A stretch of 62,635 nt of DNA. It comes from Oscillospiraceae bacterium (lineage in GTDB: Bacteria > Bacillota > Clostridia > Oscillospirales > Ruminococcaceae). The notes beneath the pieces are model-generated. The model saw nothing but the letters and a program-made list of their open reading frames with translations. It was not told the DNA's origin and made no database searches. The stretch spans positions 1 to 62,635 of the forward strand of contig JALEJQ010000045.1 of assembly GCA_022769565.1 (NCBI GenBank), read 5' to 3'. The translations under genes and the position numbers were made by a program. Shown here in pieces: positions 31,904 to 40,643 of this stretch (its first letter is position 1; each line of letters starts with the position of its first letter).

Positions 31904-31932
31904 ATGATACTACAAAAAGATGTGAAAGACAA
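31904..31932 (-). promoter_or_regulatory. Sigma-A promoter of the zinc-ribbon membrane cassette
   Basis: TTGTCT (31927-31932), a 17-bp spacer and TATCAT (31904-31909) on the minus strand, 35 bp before the start of protein C. Confidence 0.65.
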
Positions 31933-31997
31933 CAACAAATCAGCATTTTTGTTGTATTTAACAACCAAAATACTACATTTTTGTTACATTTTACATA

Positions 31998-32038
31998 TTG
32001 ACTTTTCGTGTACACCATAATATAATAAATGTGTACAC
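31998..32038 (+). promoter_or_regulatory. Sigma-A promoter flanked by GTGTACAC operators
   Basis: TTGACT (31998-32003), a 17-bp spacer and TATAAT (32021-32026) form a consensus promoter. The palindrome GTGTACAC lies in the spacer (32008-32015) and again behind the -10 box (32031-32038), 23 bp apart. The ribbon-helix-helix protein encoded next is the likely binder. Confidence 0.8.
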
Positions 32039-32056
32039 AAGAAATGAGGTGGTAAA

Positions 32057-32239
32057 ATGTCGCCCCGTACAGGCAGACCAAAAGCTGAAAATCCTAAAGA
32101 TATTCAACTCAAAATCAGAGCAGATAAACAAACTATTGACGATTTGGATTACTGCTGTGAAAAAACATCGCTTAACAGAAGTGATGTTATTAGACTTGGA
32201 ATTCAAAAGGTAAAGCAAGAGGTTGATGAAAAAAAGTGA
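32057..32239 (+). CDS. Ribbon-helix-helix regulator
   Basis: The 60-residue protein begins MSPRTGRPKAENPKDIQLKI, a common start of small CopG-type repressors, followed by two helices (DKQTIDDLDYCCEKTSLNR, SDVIRLGIQKVKQEV). The ATG follows GAGGTGG. It would bind the two palindromes in its own promoter as dimer pairs and control the antirepressor downstream. Confidence 0.78.
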   Translation: MSPRTGRPKAENPKDIQLKIRADKQTIDDLDYCCEKTSLNRSDVIRLGIQKVKQEVDEKK

Positions 32240-32360
32240 GAGCAACCTCCACCCTGAACAAGTACGGTTACTCTCAACTAAACCAAATCACAGAGGATTT
32301 GTTAAATCCATTATAACACTTCCTCTGTGAAAAGTCAATATTTTTATGGAGGTTTTTATT

Positions 32361-32630
32361 ATGACAATGCCAAATTTGCGTGATATTTTCTTTGACAATG
32401 ATTTTTCAGATAATATCGTACCCGAAGCTAAAGAAGCTGAGGAGGTTTTTAAAAAGGCAGTAAATAGACTTGCTGCTGACTACAATATTCCATTTTCTGC
32501 TGTCAATGAGATAATGGACGCTAATCTCGGCGAACACGTTGAATCACAGTATTTAGGATTTGTTCAGGGATTCAACTGGGCTGTGTACCTGCTTACGGGA
32601 ATAAAGAACTGTGAAGAGGTGTCAGTATGA
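32361..32630 (+). CDS. Small acidic helical protein of the antirepressor operon
   Basis: The 89-residue protein (MTMPNLRDIFFDNDFSDNI...) starts behind GGAGG and overlaps the antirepressor gene by 4 nt. It contains an acidic N-terminal half and helices with aromatic residues (YLGFVQGFNWAVYLL). Function unknown. Confidence 0.6.
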   Translation: MTMPNLRDIFFDNDFSDNIVPEAKEAEEVFKKAVNRLAADYNIPFSAVNEIMDANLGEHVESQYLGFVQGFNWAVYLLTGIKNCEEVSV

Positions 32631-33400
32631 ATGATTTACAGATTTTCTCAAATCCCGAATTCGGTTCAATAAGGTGCATTGAAAAAGATGGTGAAGAATG
32701 GTTTGTCGGAAAAGATGTAGCTACCATTCTTGGCTACGCAAAACCTTTAGATGCTTTAAGTCGTCACGTTGACGATGAGGACTCCGTGATTCACGGAGTC
32801 CTCGATAACAGAGGTTGTGTTCAGCAGACCAAGCTTATAAACGAAAGCGGTTTATACTCACTTATCATATTAAGCGAACTTCCAAGCGCAAGAAAATTCA
32901 AAAAATGGATAACCTCGGAAGTTATACCCTCGATAAGAAAAACGGGCGGTTACGGTATTCCGCAGATGTCGCAGAGCGAGCTTATCCTTAAAATTGCACA
33001 GAATAATGTTGAGCTTGAACGAAGGATCGCTGCCGCAGAGAGCGAAACAAAGGCGGTTTCGGAAAAGCTTGACAACGCTCTCGATGTTTTCACTTCCCCT
33101 ACTTATGATAACTGGAAGGACGAAATGAACCGTATTATCAACAGAATGATCGAGGAAAACAATCTGAACTACGGTCTTTTTAGGCGCAAGCTGTATGACG
33201 AGCTTGAACAGACTGCAAGCTGCGATCTCGGTTCAAGGCAGAAGCGGCTTCGCGGACGAATGGAAAAGGCAGGGGCTACATACGCAGAACGTCAGGCGAT
33301 CACCAAAATTGACGTTATTTCCCGTGATGATAAGCTGAAAGCCATTTTTGACGGCATTGTTCGGAAATATATGGCGAAATACGTAATTAGTGCTGAATAA
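32627..33400 (+). CDS. BRO-family phage antirepressor
   Basis: The 257-residue protein has a BRO-N domain (residues 1-105: FGSIRCIEKDGEEWFVGKDV, AKPLDALSRHVDDED, INESGLYSLIILSELPSARK, EVIPSIRKTGGYG) and a C-terminal ORF6C-like helical domain (ELEQTASCDLGSRQKRLRGR). Such proteins inactivate phage repressors to trigger lytic growth. It belongs to the plus-strand unit controlled by the RHH protein. Confidence 0.88.
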   Translation: MNDLQIFSNPEFGSIRCIEKDGEEWFVGKDVATILGYAKPLDALSRHVDDEDSVIHGVLDNRGCVQQTKLINESGLYSLIILSELPSARKFKKWITSEVIPSIRKTGGYGIPQMSQSELILKIAQNNVELERRIAAAESETKAVSEKLDNALDVFTSPTYDNWKDEMNRIINRMIEENNLNYGLFRRKLYDELEQTASCDLGSRQKRLRGRMEKAGATYAERQAITKIDVISRDDKLKAIFDGIVRKYMAKYVISAE

Positions 33401-33419
33401 ATATAATGGAGGAGTTTTT

Positions 33420-33707
33420 ATGGAAAAATTGAATAATACGGCAAAGGAACTAAACGAAATTGCCAAGGATTTATCCGACCTTATAGATACAGACATGGTT
33501 GAAGCAAGTTTGAAAGTCGACCAAGTACGCTCTATTGTTACGATGGCTGACGCATTTGTAAATTTTCATGGAAACACTTACGAAAACATTCAGCTTACAA
33601 ATTGCTTTAATGCCATGCTTTCTGTCATTGAGCTTTGGGACATAAAATGCGACGCGATAGTTGATAAGTTGAGTAAAATGAGTCACAGACTTGACGGTAT
33701 TGCTTGA
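33420..33707 (+). CDS. Small helical protein behind the antirepressor
   Basis: The 95-residue protein (MEKLNNTAKELNEIAKDLSD...) is mostly helical, starts behind GGAGGAG and ends before a terminator. No motif recognised. Probably part of the antirepressor unit. Confidence 0.6.
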   Translation: MEKLNNTAKELNEIAKDLSDLIDTDMVEASLKVDQVRSIVTMADAFVNFHGNTYENIQLTNCFNAMLSVIELWDIKCDAIVDKLSKMSHRLDGIA

Positions 33708-33750
33708 TTTTATCCGGCATAAGAGAAGAATCATTGAACAGATAACAAAT

Positions 33751-33778
33751 AAAAGCACTCCGAATGGGGTGCTTTTTC
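33751..33778 (+). terminator. Intrinsic terminator of the antirepressor unit
   Basis: AAAGCACTCC and GGGGTGCTTT form a 10-bp stem (one G-T pair) with a 4-nt loop followed by TTT. Confidence 0.8.
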
Positions 33779-33849
33779 TATTCCCCTTGATTTTGAGGGG
33801 TTAAGAATGCCGACAGTTGGCAGAATTAATCAACTTGTTGGCAAACTCG

Positions 33850-34048
33850 GTTGATATATCAACTGATACATCAATTGATACATCAACTATGGTTGCTATC
33901 TTGTGAAAATCCTGTTGATTTCACGAGATAATCGCAAGTTATAGGCAAGTTAAATCAGCTCACTTATTCGGAAATACCGAACAATTCGGGAATTCCGGCA
34001 AGTTGACAGCAAGTTAAACCCGTCGAAATCGACCCCTTTAGCAAGTTA
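33850..34048 (+). promoter_or_regulatory. Repeat-rich control region A (palindromes plus GCAAGTTA iterons)
   Basis: Here lie a perfect 14-bp palindrome GTTGATATATCAAC (33850-33863) with two related direct repeats (33864-33887), an inverted repeat ATCTTGTGAAAATC / GATTTCACGAGAT (33898-33911 / 33917-33929), and five GCAAGTTA-type copies (33934, 33945, 33998, 34009, 34041), two pairs spaced 11 bp. The same inverted repeat and iterons recur on the minus strand at 48.75-48.83 kb. No gene lies here. Confidence 0.65.
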
Positions 34049-34054
34049 AACAAA

Positions 34055-34098
34055 CGTTATGTTTCCGAAACTAATTTCGGGAACATAGCGTTATTTTT
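34055..34098 (+). terminator. Terminator-like hairpin
   Basis: A 16-bp stem with two mismatches (CGTTATGTTTCCGAAA / TTTCGGGAACATAGCG, 4-nt loop) is followed by TTATTTTT. Confidence 0.65.
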
Positions 34099-34127
34099 AT
34101 GCTCAAAGCAGAAAGGAAAATATAGTT

Positions 34128-34292
34128 ATGAAAGAATTCATTATGAAAACGATAAGTTCGGAGAAGTTCTTCCCTACGCTGCTAATTTTGTTTGATGTCG
34201 GGGCGGCGATAGTTTATGCAAAGCACAGGGACTGGCGAAAGGTCATTTACTGGCTTGCGGCGGCTGTTCTCAATGCGGCGGTGACATTTTAA
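34128..34292 (+). CDS. Small membrane protein before the tape measure
   Basis: The 54-residue peptide begins MKEFIMKTISSEKFFPTLLI and contains two hydrophobic segments (FFPTLLILFDVGAAIVYA; VIYWLAAAVLNAAVTF) separated by KHRDWRK. The start follows AAAGGAAAA. It resembles small phage holin-like peptides; the location beside the tape measure is unusual for one. Confidence 0.6.
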   Translation: MKEFIMKTISSEKFFPTLLILFDVGAAIVYAKHRDWRKVIYWLAAAVLNAAVTF

Positions 34293-34302
34293 TAGTATTT
34301 CT

Positions 34303-34325
34303 ACGGCTTTTGCCGTTATTTTTAT
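34303..34325 (+). terminator. Small terminator before the tape measure gene
   Basis: ACGGC-TTTT-GCCGT is followed by TATTTTT. The short stem may attenuate read-through. Confidence 0.5.
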
Positions 34326-34352
34326 ACCTATTAAAAAGGAAGGGTGTTTTAT

Positions 34353-37300
34353 ATGGCAGATACTGTTACTTCTCAGACACAGCACCTTACTTCACTTGAC
34401 TTTGACATTACAAAAGCATTGCAGCAGCTTGAAGAACTGCGTGAAAAATTTAATTCGATTACTGAGCAAATCGCAGGAAAGAACTGGAGCATTAATGCTG
34501 TGATACACGGAGATGAAGAACTTGACAACTTGAATAATCAGGCTGTTTCTGTTGCTAATCAGATAAAAAACATTGAAAATGAGATAAAGAACTTTGACGA
34601 TTCTGTCGGAAAAGGCTTTAACAGCGTAAATGAGAATTTAAAAAACTTATCTGACGGCTTTAAAACAGCTCAGGATTCATCAAAAAATTATAAAGAAGGT
34701 CTTGATGATGTAAACGGCAGCACAGAAAGTCTTAACACAACCACAAGCACGCTTATTTCCACCATTGAAGGCAAACTTGTTTCTGCTCTCAATCAGGCTG
34801 CAAGGGCAGGATATGAAGCTGTTAAGTCGACGGAAGATTCTATGGTTGAGATAAGCAGAGTTCTTGACACTACTGCTTCGGAAACGGAAACGCTCCGAGG
34901 TTCGCTTTTTGAGCTTGGAAATGAATACGGACGTTCTTTTGAGGACGTTTCCGATGTGGCTTTACGCTTTGCACAGGCAGGCTACGATATGAATGATACG
35001 ATAAGCAATACCAAGGCTTTGCTTCTCGGTATGAACACGGCTGAACTTGACGCAAGCAGCGGTACTACAGAGCTTATAGGTATTATGTCGCAATGGGGAA
35101 TGCAGGCGGACGAGCTTGTTACCATTATTGACAAGCTTAACTATACGGCGGATAATAACGCTGTCACAACGCAAGACCTTGCCGATGCGCTCTTAAAGGC
35201 TTCATCTATGGCAAAGACGGCAGGAATGAACTTTAATGATACTGTTGGCGTGCTTACCGCCCTTAAGGCCGCAAGCGGCGCAGCAGGAAAAGAAGTCGGA
35301 AATGCTTTCAAGTCTATCATTGCTTACATACAGCGTCCGGAATCTCTCAAAACCTTTGAAAACATGGGAATCGACGTTTTTGCGGACGAAGTAACAGGCG
35401 AGCTTCTTCCCATGATGACAATTTTAGAGAACATGACAAACAAATGGAACAGTTCTCAGGAAGAAATGGTTGAAACGCTTGTTAATTCGGGCGATGCTGC
35501 TCAGTTAATGTCGGAAGAATTTGCAATCGCAACAGGCAGCCTTGACGAATACACTCAGTATCAGGAAGCGGTCGCTGCAGCTACCGACAAGGCAAATGAT
35601 GCGGAGAGCCGTGCGCAGGCGCAGGCGGCGGCAGGTGTATTCAGAAGAAACTATTACATTTCATTAATGGAAAAATTCGGTAAGGCTGTTGAAATTTCAA
35701 AAGACCTTGTAAACGCCGAGGGTCACTCCATGGAAGAAAACAGCCGCTACATGGAAACGTTGACAGCAAAGACAGAACAGCTTATCGTTTCTCTTACGGA
35801 ACTTGCATCTGCGGCGGCTGATTCGGGACTTTTAGACCTTGCCAAATCTGCAATTGATACTGCAACGGCATTTATAAAGTGGACAACGGAAAGTAAGAAT
35901 CTTTTGCCTATATTAGCGTCAATAAGCGTATTGATAATAACTATCAAGTCACAGAAGCTTGCTTCCGAGATTCAGGCTATAGGCGGAGCTTTCGGAAACG
36001 CTGTCAACGCTATAAGAGGTGTTGAAACTGCCGCAAACGGCGCAACCGTTGCCGCAACAGGTCTGAGCGGCGCTCTTGGAGCAATAGGACTTGCAATAAC
36101 AGGCGTTTCTCTTGTTATCGGTGTTGTGAACTCTATTACTGCTGCAATACACGAAGCAAGGCAAGAGGCTATTAATGCAGGGGTGGAATCAAAAGACCAA
36201 ATAGATGAGATCAACAAACTTTATGAGCAGTTTGAAAATCTTAGAGGAATAACAGAACGTACAACAACGCAGGATGAAGAATACAAAAATGTGCAGAAAC
36301 AAATCAGAGAACTTCTCCAAGGAAGAACAGACGATTTAAAAGGATTAACGCTTGGCACGGAAAAATATGCGGCAGCCCTTGAAAAACTTATTGTAAAAGA
36401 TAGAGAAGCACGTCAATCCGAACTGTACGATGCCGCAAATGCAGCTAAGAAAGAAATGAACGCCGGTTCATTAAACCTACAAAGATATAAATCTTTGTAC
36501 CAATCAACAACTTCTCAGAATTCAAAGGCTGATTATGATATTGCACAATTATTATCAGCAAATGGATATGCAACTTCTGTGAATGATAACAGTTTTTCAT
36601 TTAATTTTTCCAATGACACACTTAAAAACTACACCAATTTAAAAAATGCAATGGAACTCTTAAACGAGGAACACATCAAGCTTATGGAATCAGCAAAGAC
36701 TGAAGAGGAAATGGCAGAAGCAAATGCATACTCAGCATCTAAAGCATACAAAAATGTTGAAGCAGCATACGAAAAATGCCGAGTGAAGGTTGAAGCTTAC
36801 GTTCAAGCCTTAGTTGCTCAAAAAGAAAACGAGTATATTATACAAAATGGTATTCCTAAGACTTATGCCGAACAAGTAAAGATGAATGATATTATCTTTA
36901 TGAGGACAGGTCTTACAGATGACTACCGAGAAAGCGTTAATGAACTTATACCTCTGTATTATACTGCTTCTGATGCCAAAAAAGACTTTGACACCGCTAT
37001 GAGAAGTGATGAATGGTCTGACGTAAACAATAATTTAAAAAGAATAGCCGAAAACGGACAACTTACAGAAGGAGCATTTGAAAAGGCTTCTGCTTCAATG
37101 GGCGGAAAACTCAATCCTCTTATGAAGTCTTTAGGGCTTAGCGCAAAGGATGTTGTTAATTACTTTAATTCATTATACGGTGCCTCAAATGATGTGAGTG
37201 AATCCGCTGACGGTATGTCTGATTCAGTAGGTCTGACAGACGAAAAACTAAAAGAGCTTGCAAAAACCATTTCCGATTCTGAAAAAAATATCACCAACCT

Positions 37301-39530
37301 TAACAAGTATATGAAAACGCTTTCGGAAGGCAATGGGCTTACGGCTGAACAGGTAATGGAGCTTTGCGACACTTACGGGCTGCTTGCGGAACAGTTTACA
37401 CTTACGGAAAACGGCTACACTATTGAAGTTTCAGCACTTGAAAAGCTTCGTGACAAGCAGATAGAAACTGCGGCAACAGCTCGTTTTGAACAGGCGGGAT
37501 ATACGGAAGAAGTCGTTGCCAATATTTTAAAGCGTATTCAGGCATATAGCGATGAAGTTAAAAGCATTTCAACGGTTGCAGAAGCGCAAAACGCCTTGGA
37601 ACTTATGCAGGCTGAAATGTACAGACTTGCACAGGACGGCGCACATAATCAAGAGGCTATGGAAGAGCTGAGTGAGGTAATGCAGGAAACCTCCAAATAT
37701 TTGGATACTCTTGAATATCTGGAAGCATTGCAGAATGACCTTTACGAAAATCTCGGAATGTCGTTCGATTCCGTTTCCGATAAAACCAAGGAAACCGGAA
37801 ACACTGCAGAAGATGCAGACAAAGCATTAAAAGCTCTTATCGATACTATTGAACGTTTTGGCGATATGGGCATATATTCGACGGAAGAAGTAATCGAAAA
37901 GTTTGAAGAATTGCGCCGTACAGCAGGATATACCGAAGATCAGATAAAATCAATCGAAGATAAGCTGCATGAGCTTTATTCTTCACAGGTGGAGGAACAC
38001 CTTAAAGCTGCCGAACAGGAATACAAGGATTATGTCGATAAGACAAAGGAGAAGTACGAAGAGGACAAAGAGGCTCTTAAAAAACTCCTTGATGATGAAA
38101 TGGAGATGTTCAAGGAACAGCAGAGCGATGAGCTTGACGCTCGCAAGGAATACTGGGAAGACGAGATAGACAAGCTCAAGGACAGCCTTAATGCTCAGAT
38201 AGACGCTTCAAAAAAGGCGTATGAGCAGAAAAAGAAACTCTCTGAAAAATCCTATGACAATCAGATAGACGCTCTTGAAAGCCTTAGAGATGCAGAAATC
38301 AGCAACATTGAAGCGGCGTACAATGCTCAGATCTCCGCACTTGAAAAAATCAAGGCTGCACGTCAGGCAGAACGTGACGAGGAAGATTATCAAGACGAAC
38401 GGAATGAACTGCTTGAACAGATCTCTTACTGGGAACAGCGCACCGGCACCGAAGCGGTAGAAAATCTTGAAAATCTGAAAAAACAGCTTGCAGACCTTGA
38501 CAAGGAGCATCAGCGTGACCTTGAAGACAAGGACATTGACGACCAGATCAGCAGCCTTGAAGATCAGAGAGACAGCGAAACTGCGGCGTTAAAGTCACAA
38601 TATGACGCTCAAATTGCAGCTTTAAAGTCAGCAAAGGAAACCGAGCTTGAGATCTACGAAAGCACATACAACGCCGAGCAGGAGCTTTTAAAGGCAAAGC
38701 TTGAAAAAGATGTCAAGGCAATGGAAGATGCCCGAGACGCTGACCTTAAGGATTTTAAGAAAAAGCAGAAGCAGAAGCTCAAAGACCTTGAGGATGAGCA
38801 GGAGCAGAAGCTCAAAGACCTTGAAGATGAAAAGGAAAGGAAAATCAAGGCTGCGGAAGAAACATGGAAAGAAATCGAGAAAATATTTACCGATTCCAAT
38901 ATTGCTATGATTGCTTCTGCCGGAATGTTCGCTTCTGACCTTTACAAGCAGTTCAACACGCTTTTTACACAGAATTTTAAAATGGATCTGGAAGAAATAA
39001 GGCGGCTTATCGCCGAGCTTAATGCTCAGAAATCAACTATGGAAAGCGCAAGCGGCAAAACGCCTTCAAGTAATTCTTCGGGTTCATCAGGTTCAAGCGG
39101 TTCTTCCGGTTCAAGCGGTTCATCTTCCAAAAAGAAGAATAAGCCTGTACAGGCAAGCACAGGTGGAAAAACTACGGCTGACGGATTAGTTATGCTTCAC
39201 AAGAACGAGCTTATTATCAATCCGCCTACCACCAAAAAACTTGAAGATCTGATAGAACAGCTCGCTATGCCGAAATCTGACATAATTATTGACCCTAAGA
39301 TAATGAAACGAATCAACAAAATGGCGGAATTCTACCATTCACACGGAGGAAACAACTATAACACAAACAATAATTACAATAACAATTCCTATAATAACAG
39401 CCGTCCGATAGTTCAGAATTTCAATGCGCCTTTGCAGAACATTGAAAAAATCGAGGATTCCGCAGATTTGGAGGCGGCTACAAATGCACTTGAACGCAAA
39501 ATTATGCGAGAATTAAGCACGAAATTATAA
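34353..39530 (+). CDS. Tape measure protein
   Basis: At 1725 residues this is the longest gene and fits a tape measure for a long flexible tail. It has an N-terminal coiled region, a TP901-type core (residues about 140-420: TEDSMVEISRVLDTTASETE, TELIGIMSQWGMQADEL), hydrophobic spans near 520-590, and a long coiled coil (about 1220-1520) with repeated YDAQIAALKS- and KLKDLEDE-type units. A GSSGSSG linker and an Asn/Tyr-rich tract (YNTNNNYNNN) lie near the end. It sets tail length and may help DNA pass the membrane. ATG 34353 follows AAGGAAGGG. Confidence 0.92.
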   Translation: MADTVTSQTQHLTSLDFDITKALQQLEELREKFNSITEQIAGKNWSINAVIHGDEELDNLNNQAVSVANQIKNIENEIKNFDDSVGKGFNSVNENLKNLSDGFKTAQDSSKNYKEGLDDVNGSTESLNTTTSTLISTIEGKLVSALNQAARAGYEAVKSTEDSMVEISRVLDTTASETETLRGSLFELGNEYGRSFEDVSDVALRFAQAGYDMNDTISNTKALLLGMNTAELDASSGTTELIGIMSQWGMQADELVTIIDKLNYTADNNAVTTQDLADALLKASSMAKTAGMNFNDTVGVLTALKAASGAAGKEVGNAFKSIIAYIQRPESLKTFENMGIDVFADEVTGELLPMMTILENMTNKWNSSQEEMVETLVNSGDAAQLMSEEFAIATGSLDEYTQYQEAVAAATDKANDAESRAQAQAAAGVFRRNYYISLMEKFGKAVEISKDLVNAEGHSMEENSRYMETLTAKTEQLIVSLTELASAAADSGLLDLAKSAIDTATAFIKWTTESKNLLPILASISVLIITIKSQKLASEIQAIGGAFGNAVNAIRGVETAANGATVAATGLSGALGAIGLAITGVSLVIGVVNSITAAIHEARQEAINAGVESKDQIDEINKLYEQFENLRGITERTTTQDEEYKNVQKQIRELLQGRTDDLKGLTLGTEKYAAALEKLIVKDREARQSELYDAANAAKKEMNAGSLNLQRYKSLYQSTTSQNSKADYDIAQLLSANGYATSVNDNSFSFNFSNDTLKNYTNLKNAMELLNEEHIKLMESAKTEEEMAEANAYSASKAYKNVEAAYEKCRVKVEAYVQALVAQKENEYIIQNGIPKTYAEQVKMNDIIFMRTGLTDDYRESVNELIPLYYTASDAKKDFDTAMRSDEWSDVNNNLKRIAENGQLTEGAFEKASASMGGKLNPLMKSLGLSAKDVVNYFNSLYGASNDVSESADGMSDSVGLTDEKLKELAKTISDSEKNITNLNKYMKTLSEGNGLTAEQVMELCDTYGLLAEQFTLTENGYTIEVSALEKLRDKQIETAATARFEQAGYTEEVVANILKRIQAYSDEVKSISTVAEAQNALELMQAEMYRLAQDGAHNQEAMEELSEVMQETSKYLDTLEYLEALQNDLYENLGMSFDSVSDKTKETGNTAEDADKALKALIDTIERFGDMGIYSTEEVIEKFEELRRTAGYTEDQIKSIEDKLHELYSSQVEEHLKAAEQEYKDYVDKTKEKYEEDKEALKKLLDDEMEMFKEQQSDELDARKEYWEDEIDKLKDSLNAQIDASKKAYEQKKKLSEKSYDNQIDALESLRDAEISNIEAAYNAQISALEKIKAARQAERDEEDYQDERNELLEQISYWEQRTGTEAVENLENLKKQLADLDKEHQRDLEDKDIDDQISSLEDQRDSETAALKSQYDAQIAALKSAKETELEIYESTYNAEQELLKAKLEKDVKAMEDARDADLKDFKKKQKQKLKDLEDEQEQKLKDLEDEKERKIKAAEETWKEIEKIFTDSNIAMIASAGMFASDLYKQFNTLFTQNFKMDLEEIRRLIAELNAQKSTMESASGKTPSSNSSGSSGSSGSSGSSGSSSKKKNKPVQASTGGKTTADGLVMLHKNELIINPPTTKKLEDLIEQLAMPKSDIIIDPKIMKRINKMAEFYHSHGGNNYNTNNNYNNNSYNNSRPIVQNFNAPLQNIEKIEDSADLEAATNALERKIMRELSTKL

Positions 39531-39544
39531 TGAATAAGATATGT

Positions 39545-39571
39545 CACGCTCGCATTTCAAATGCGAGCGTG
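39545..39571 (+). other. Perfect 13-bp hairpin between tape measure and distal tail genes
   Basis: CACGCTCGCATTT, one base, then AAATGCGAGCGTG. No T run follows, so it is more likely an RNA-stability or processing hairpin than a terminator. It starts 14 bp behind the tape measure stop. Confidence 0.65.
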
Positions 39572-39609
39572 GGTATCGTTGTTATTCAAAATCAGAAAGG
39601 GAGTTTTAT

Positions 39610-40626
39610 ATGGATTTACCCGGCAGAATTTCATCAATTACAGCACCCGGCACCGTTATGTTTGACGAAAAGGCTGTCATATCGTGGGCTGCGGACGAAA
39701 ATGCAGACAATTACCGTTTATACGTTAAGGGAGATACCGACAAGGAATACAAGGAAATTTACAGAGGTTCGGAAACAGAATTTTCCTTTAATGCGGCAGA
39801 ATATCCTAATTTCGGAAAGGCACGTTTCCGAGTTTACGGAGAAAATTCCGAAGGTGTCTCCCATATGCCCCGTGACAGCGCTGAAATGACGGTTATTGAC
39901 GTTGAAATACGGGAAAGCGAAAACGGGGACGTTACTCTCTTGCCGTTCAATCTTTCTATTAATATGAGTTCGTCAAAATTCGGTGAGATTCCCTCTATCC
40001 GTGAAACTTCGGAGCAGATAACGGGGCTTGACGGCGAAATTCCCATTGATACAAAGTATTCTTACCGTTTATTTGACATTGCTGCTTTTATGAAGTATGA
40101 ATTTCACTCTGTTTCGGAGCGTGAAGAATACATACGCAAAATGTCGGCGCACATTAACCGTTCTGTCCGCAAGCTGCGCTATCTGCTTTACAGAGGTAAG
40201 ATTTTTGGCGTTAAGGCAGCATCGGCTCCCGAATTCAGCCGCCGTCCTGCTTACTGCAACTTAGATATTGCGTACAAATGCTATGAAGTTTTCGGATACG
40301 GAGAAGAAAAGGTGCTTTACGGTGACGGTGTATGCGCCGTTTCGGGCGACACGCCTTGTTATCCCGTAATAATTCTTGAGGGCGAAAAAAACAACCCCGT
40401 TATAAAGGTAAACGGAGTTGAATATCAGATCGCAATTGACACCGCCGAGGGTGACATTGTTACTATTGACTGCGAGCGTGAAACGGTTTTGCTTGAATCC
40501 TCAGACGGTTCGCAGATGTATCTTGCAGGTGCGTTTTATCTGGATTTTCCTGTGTTTGAAGTGGGCGAAAATACTGTGGAGGGGTGCGATTGTGTAAGGT
40601 GGAGAGATAAATATTTCATTATGTAA
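39610..40626 (+). CDS. Distal tail protein
   Basis: The 338-residue protein starts at ATG 39610 behind GAAAGGGAG. Its first 95 residues look like a fibronectin-III/Ig domain (ISSITAPGTVMFDEKAVISW, YRLYVKGDTDKEYKEIYRG). The rest is a beta-rich domain. The position between tape measure and the large tail lysin fits Dit, the hub linking tube and tip. The extra N-terminal domain may bind carbohydrate. Confidence 0.68.
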   Translation: MDLPGRISSITAPGTVMFDEKAVISWAADENADNYRLYVKGDTDKEYKEIYRGSETEFSFNAAEYPNFGKARFRVYGENSEGVSHMPRDSAEMTVIDVEIRESENGDVTLLPFNLSINMSSSKFGEIPSIRETSEQITGLDGEIPIDTKYSYRLFDIAAFMKYEFHSVSEREEYIRKMSAHINRSVRKLRYLLYRGKIFGVKAASAPEFSRRPAYCNLDIAYKCYEVFGYGEEKVLYGDGVCAVSGDTPCYPVIILEGEKNNPVIKVNGVEYQIAIDTAEGDIVTIDCERETVLLESSDGSQMYLAGAFYLDFPVFEVGENTVEGCDCVRWRDKYFIM

Positions 40627-40643
40627 AAGGAGCGACGGCAAAT

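Noticed and set aside
33850-34048. CRISPR or tRNA remnant
   Set aside because: Repeats are 8-14 bp, irregularly spaced and palindromic; no cloverleaf or spacers are visible.
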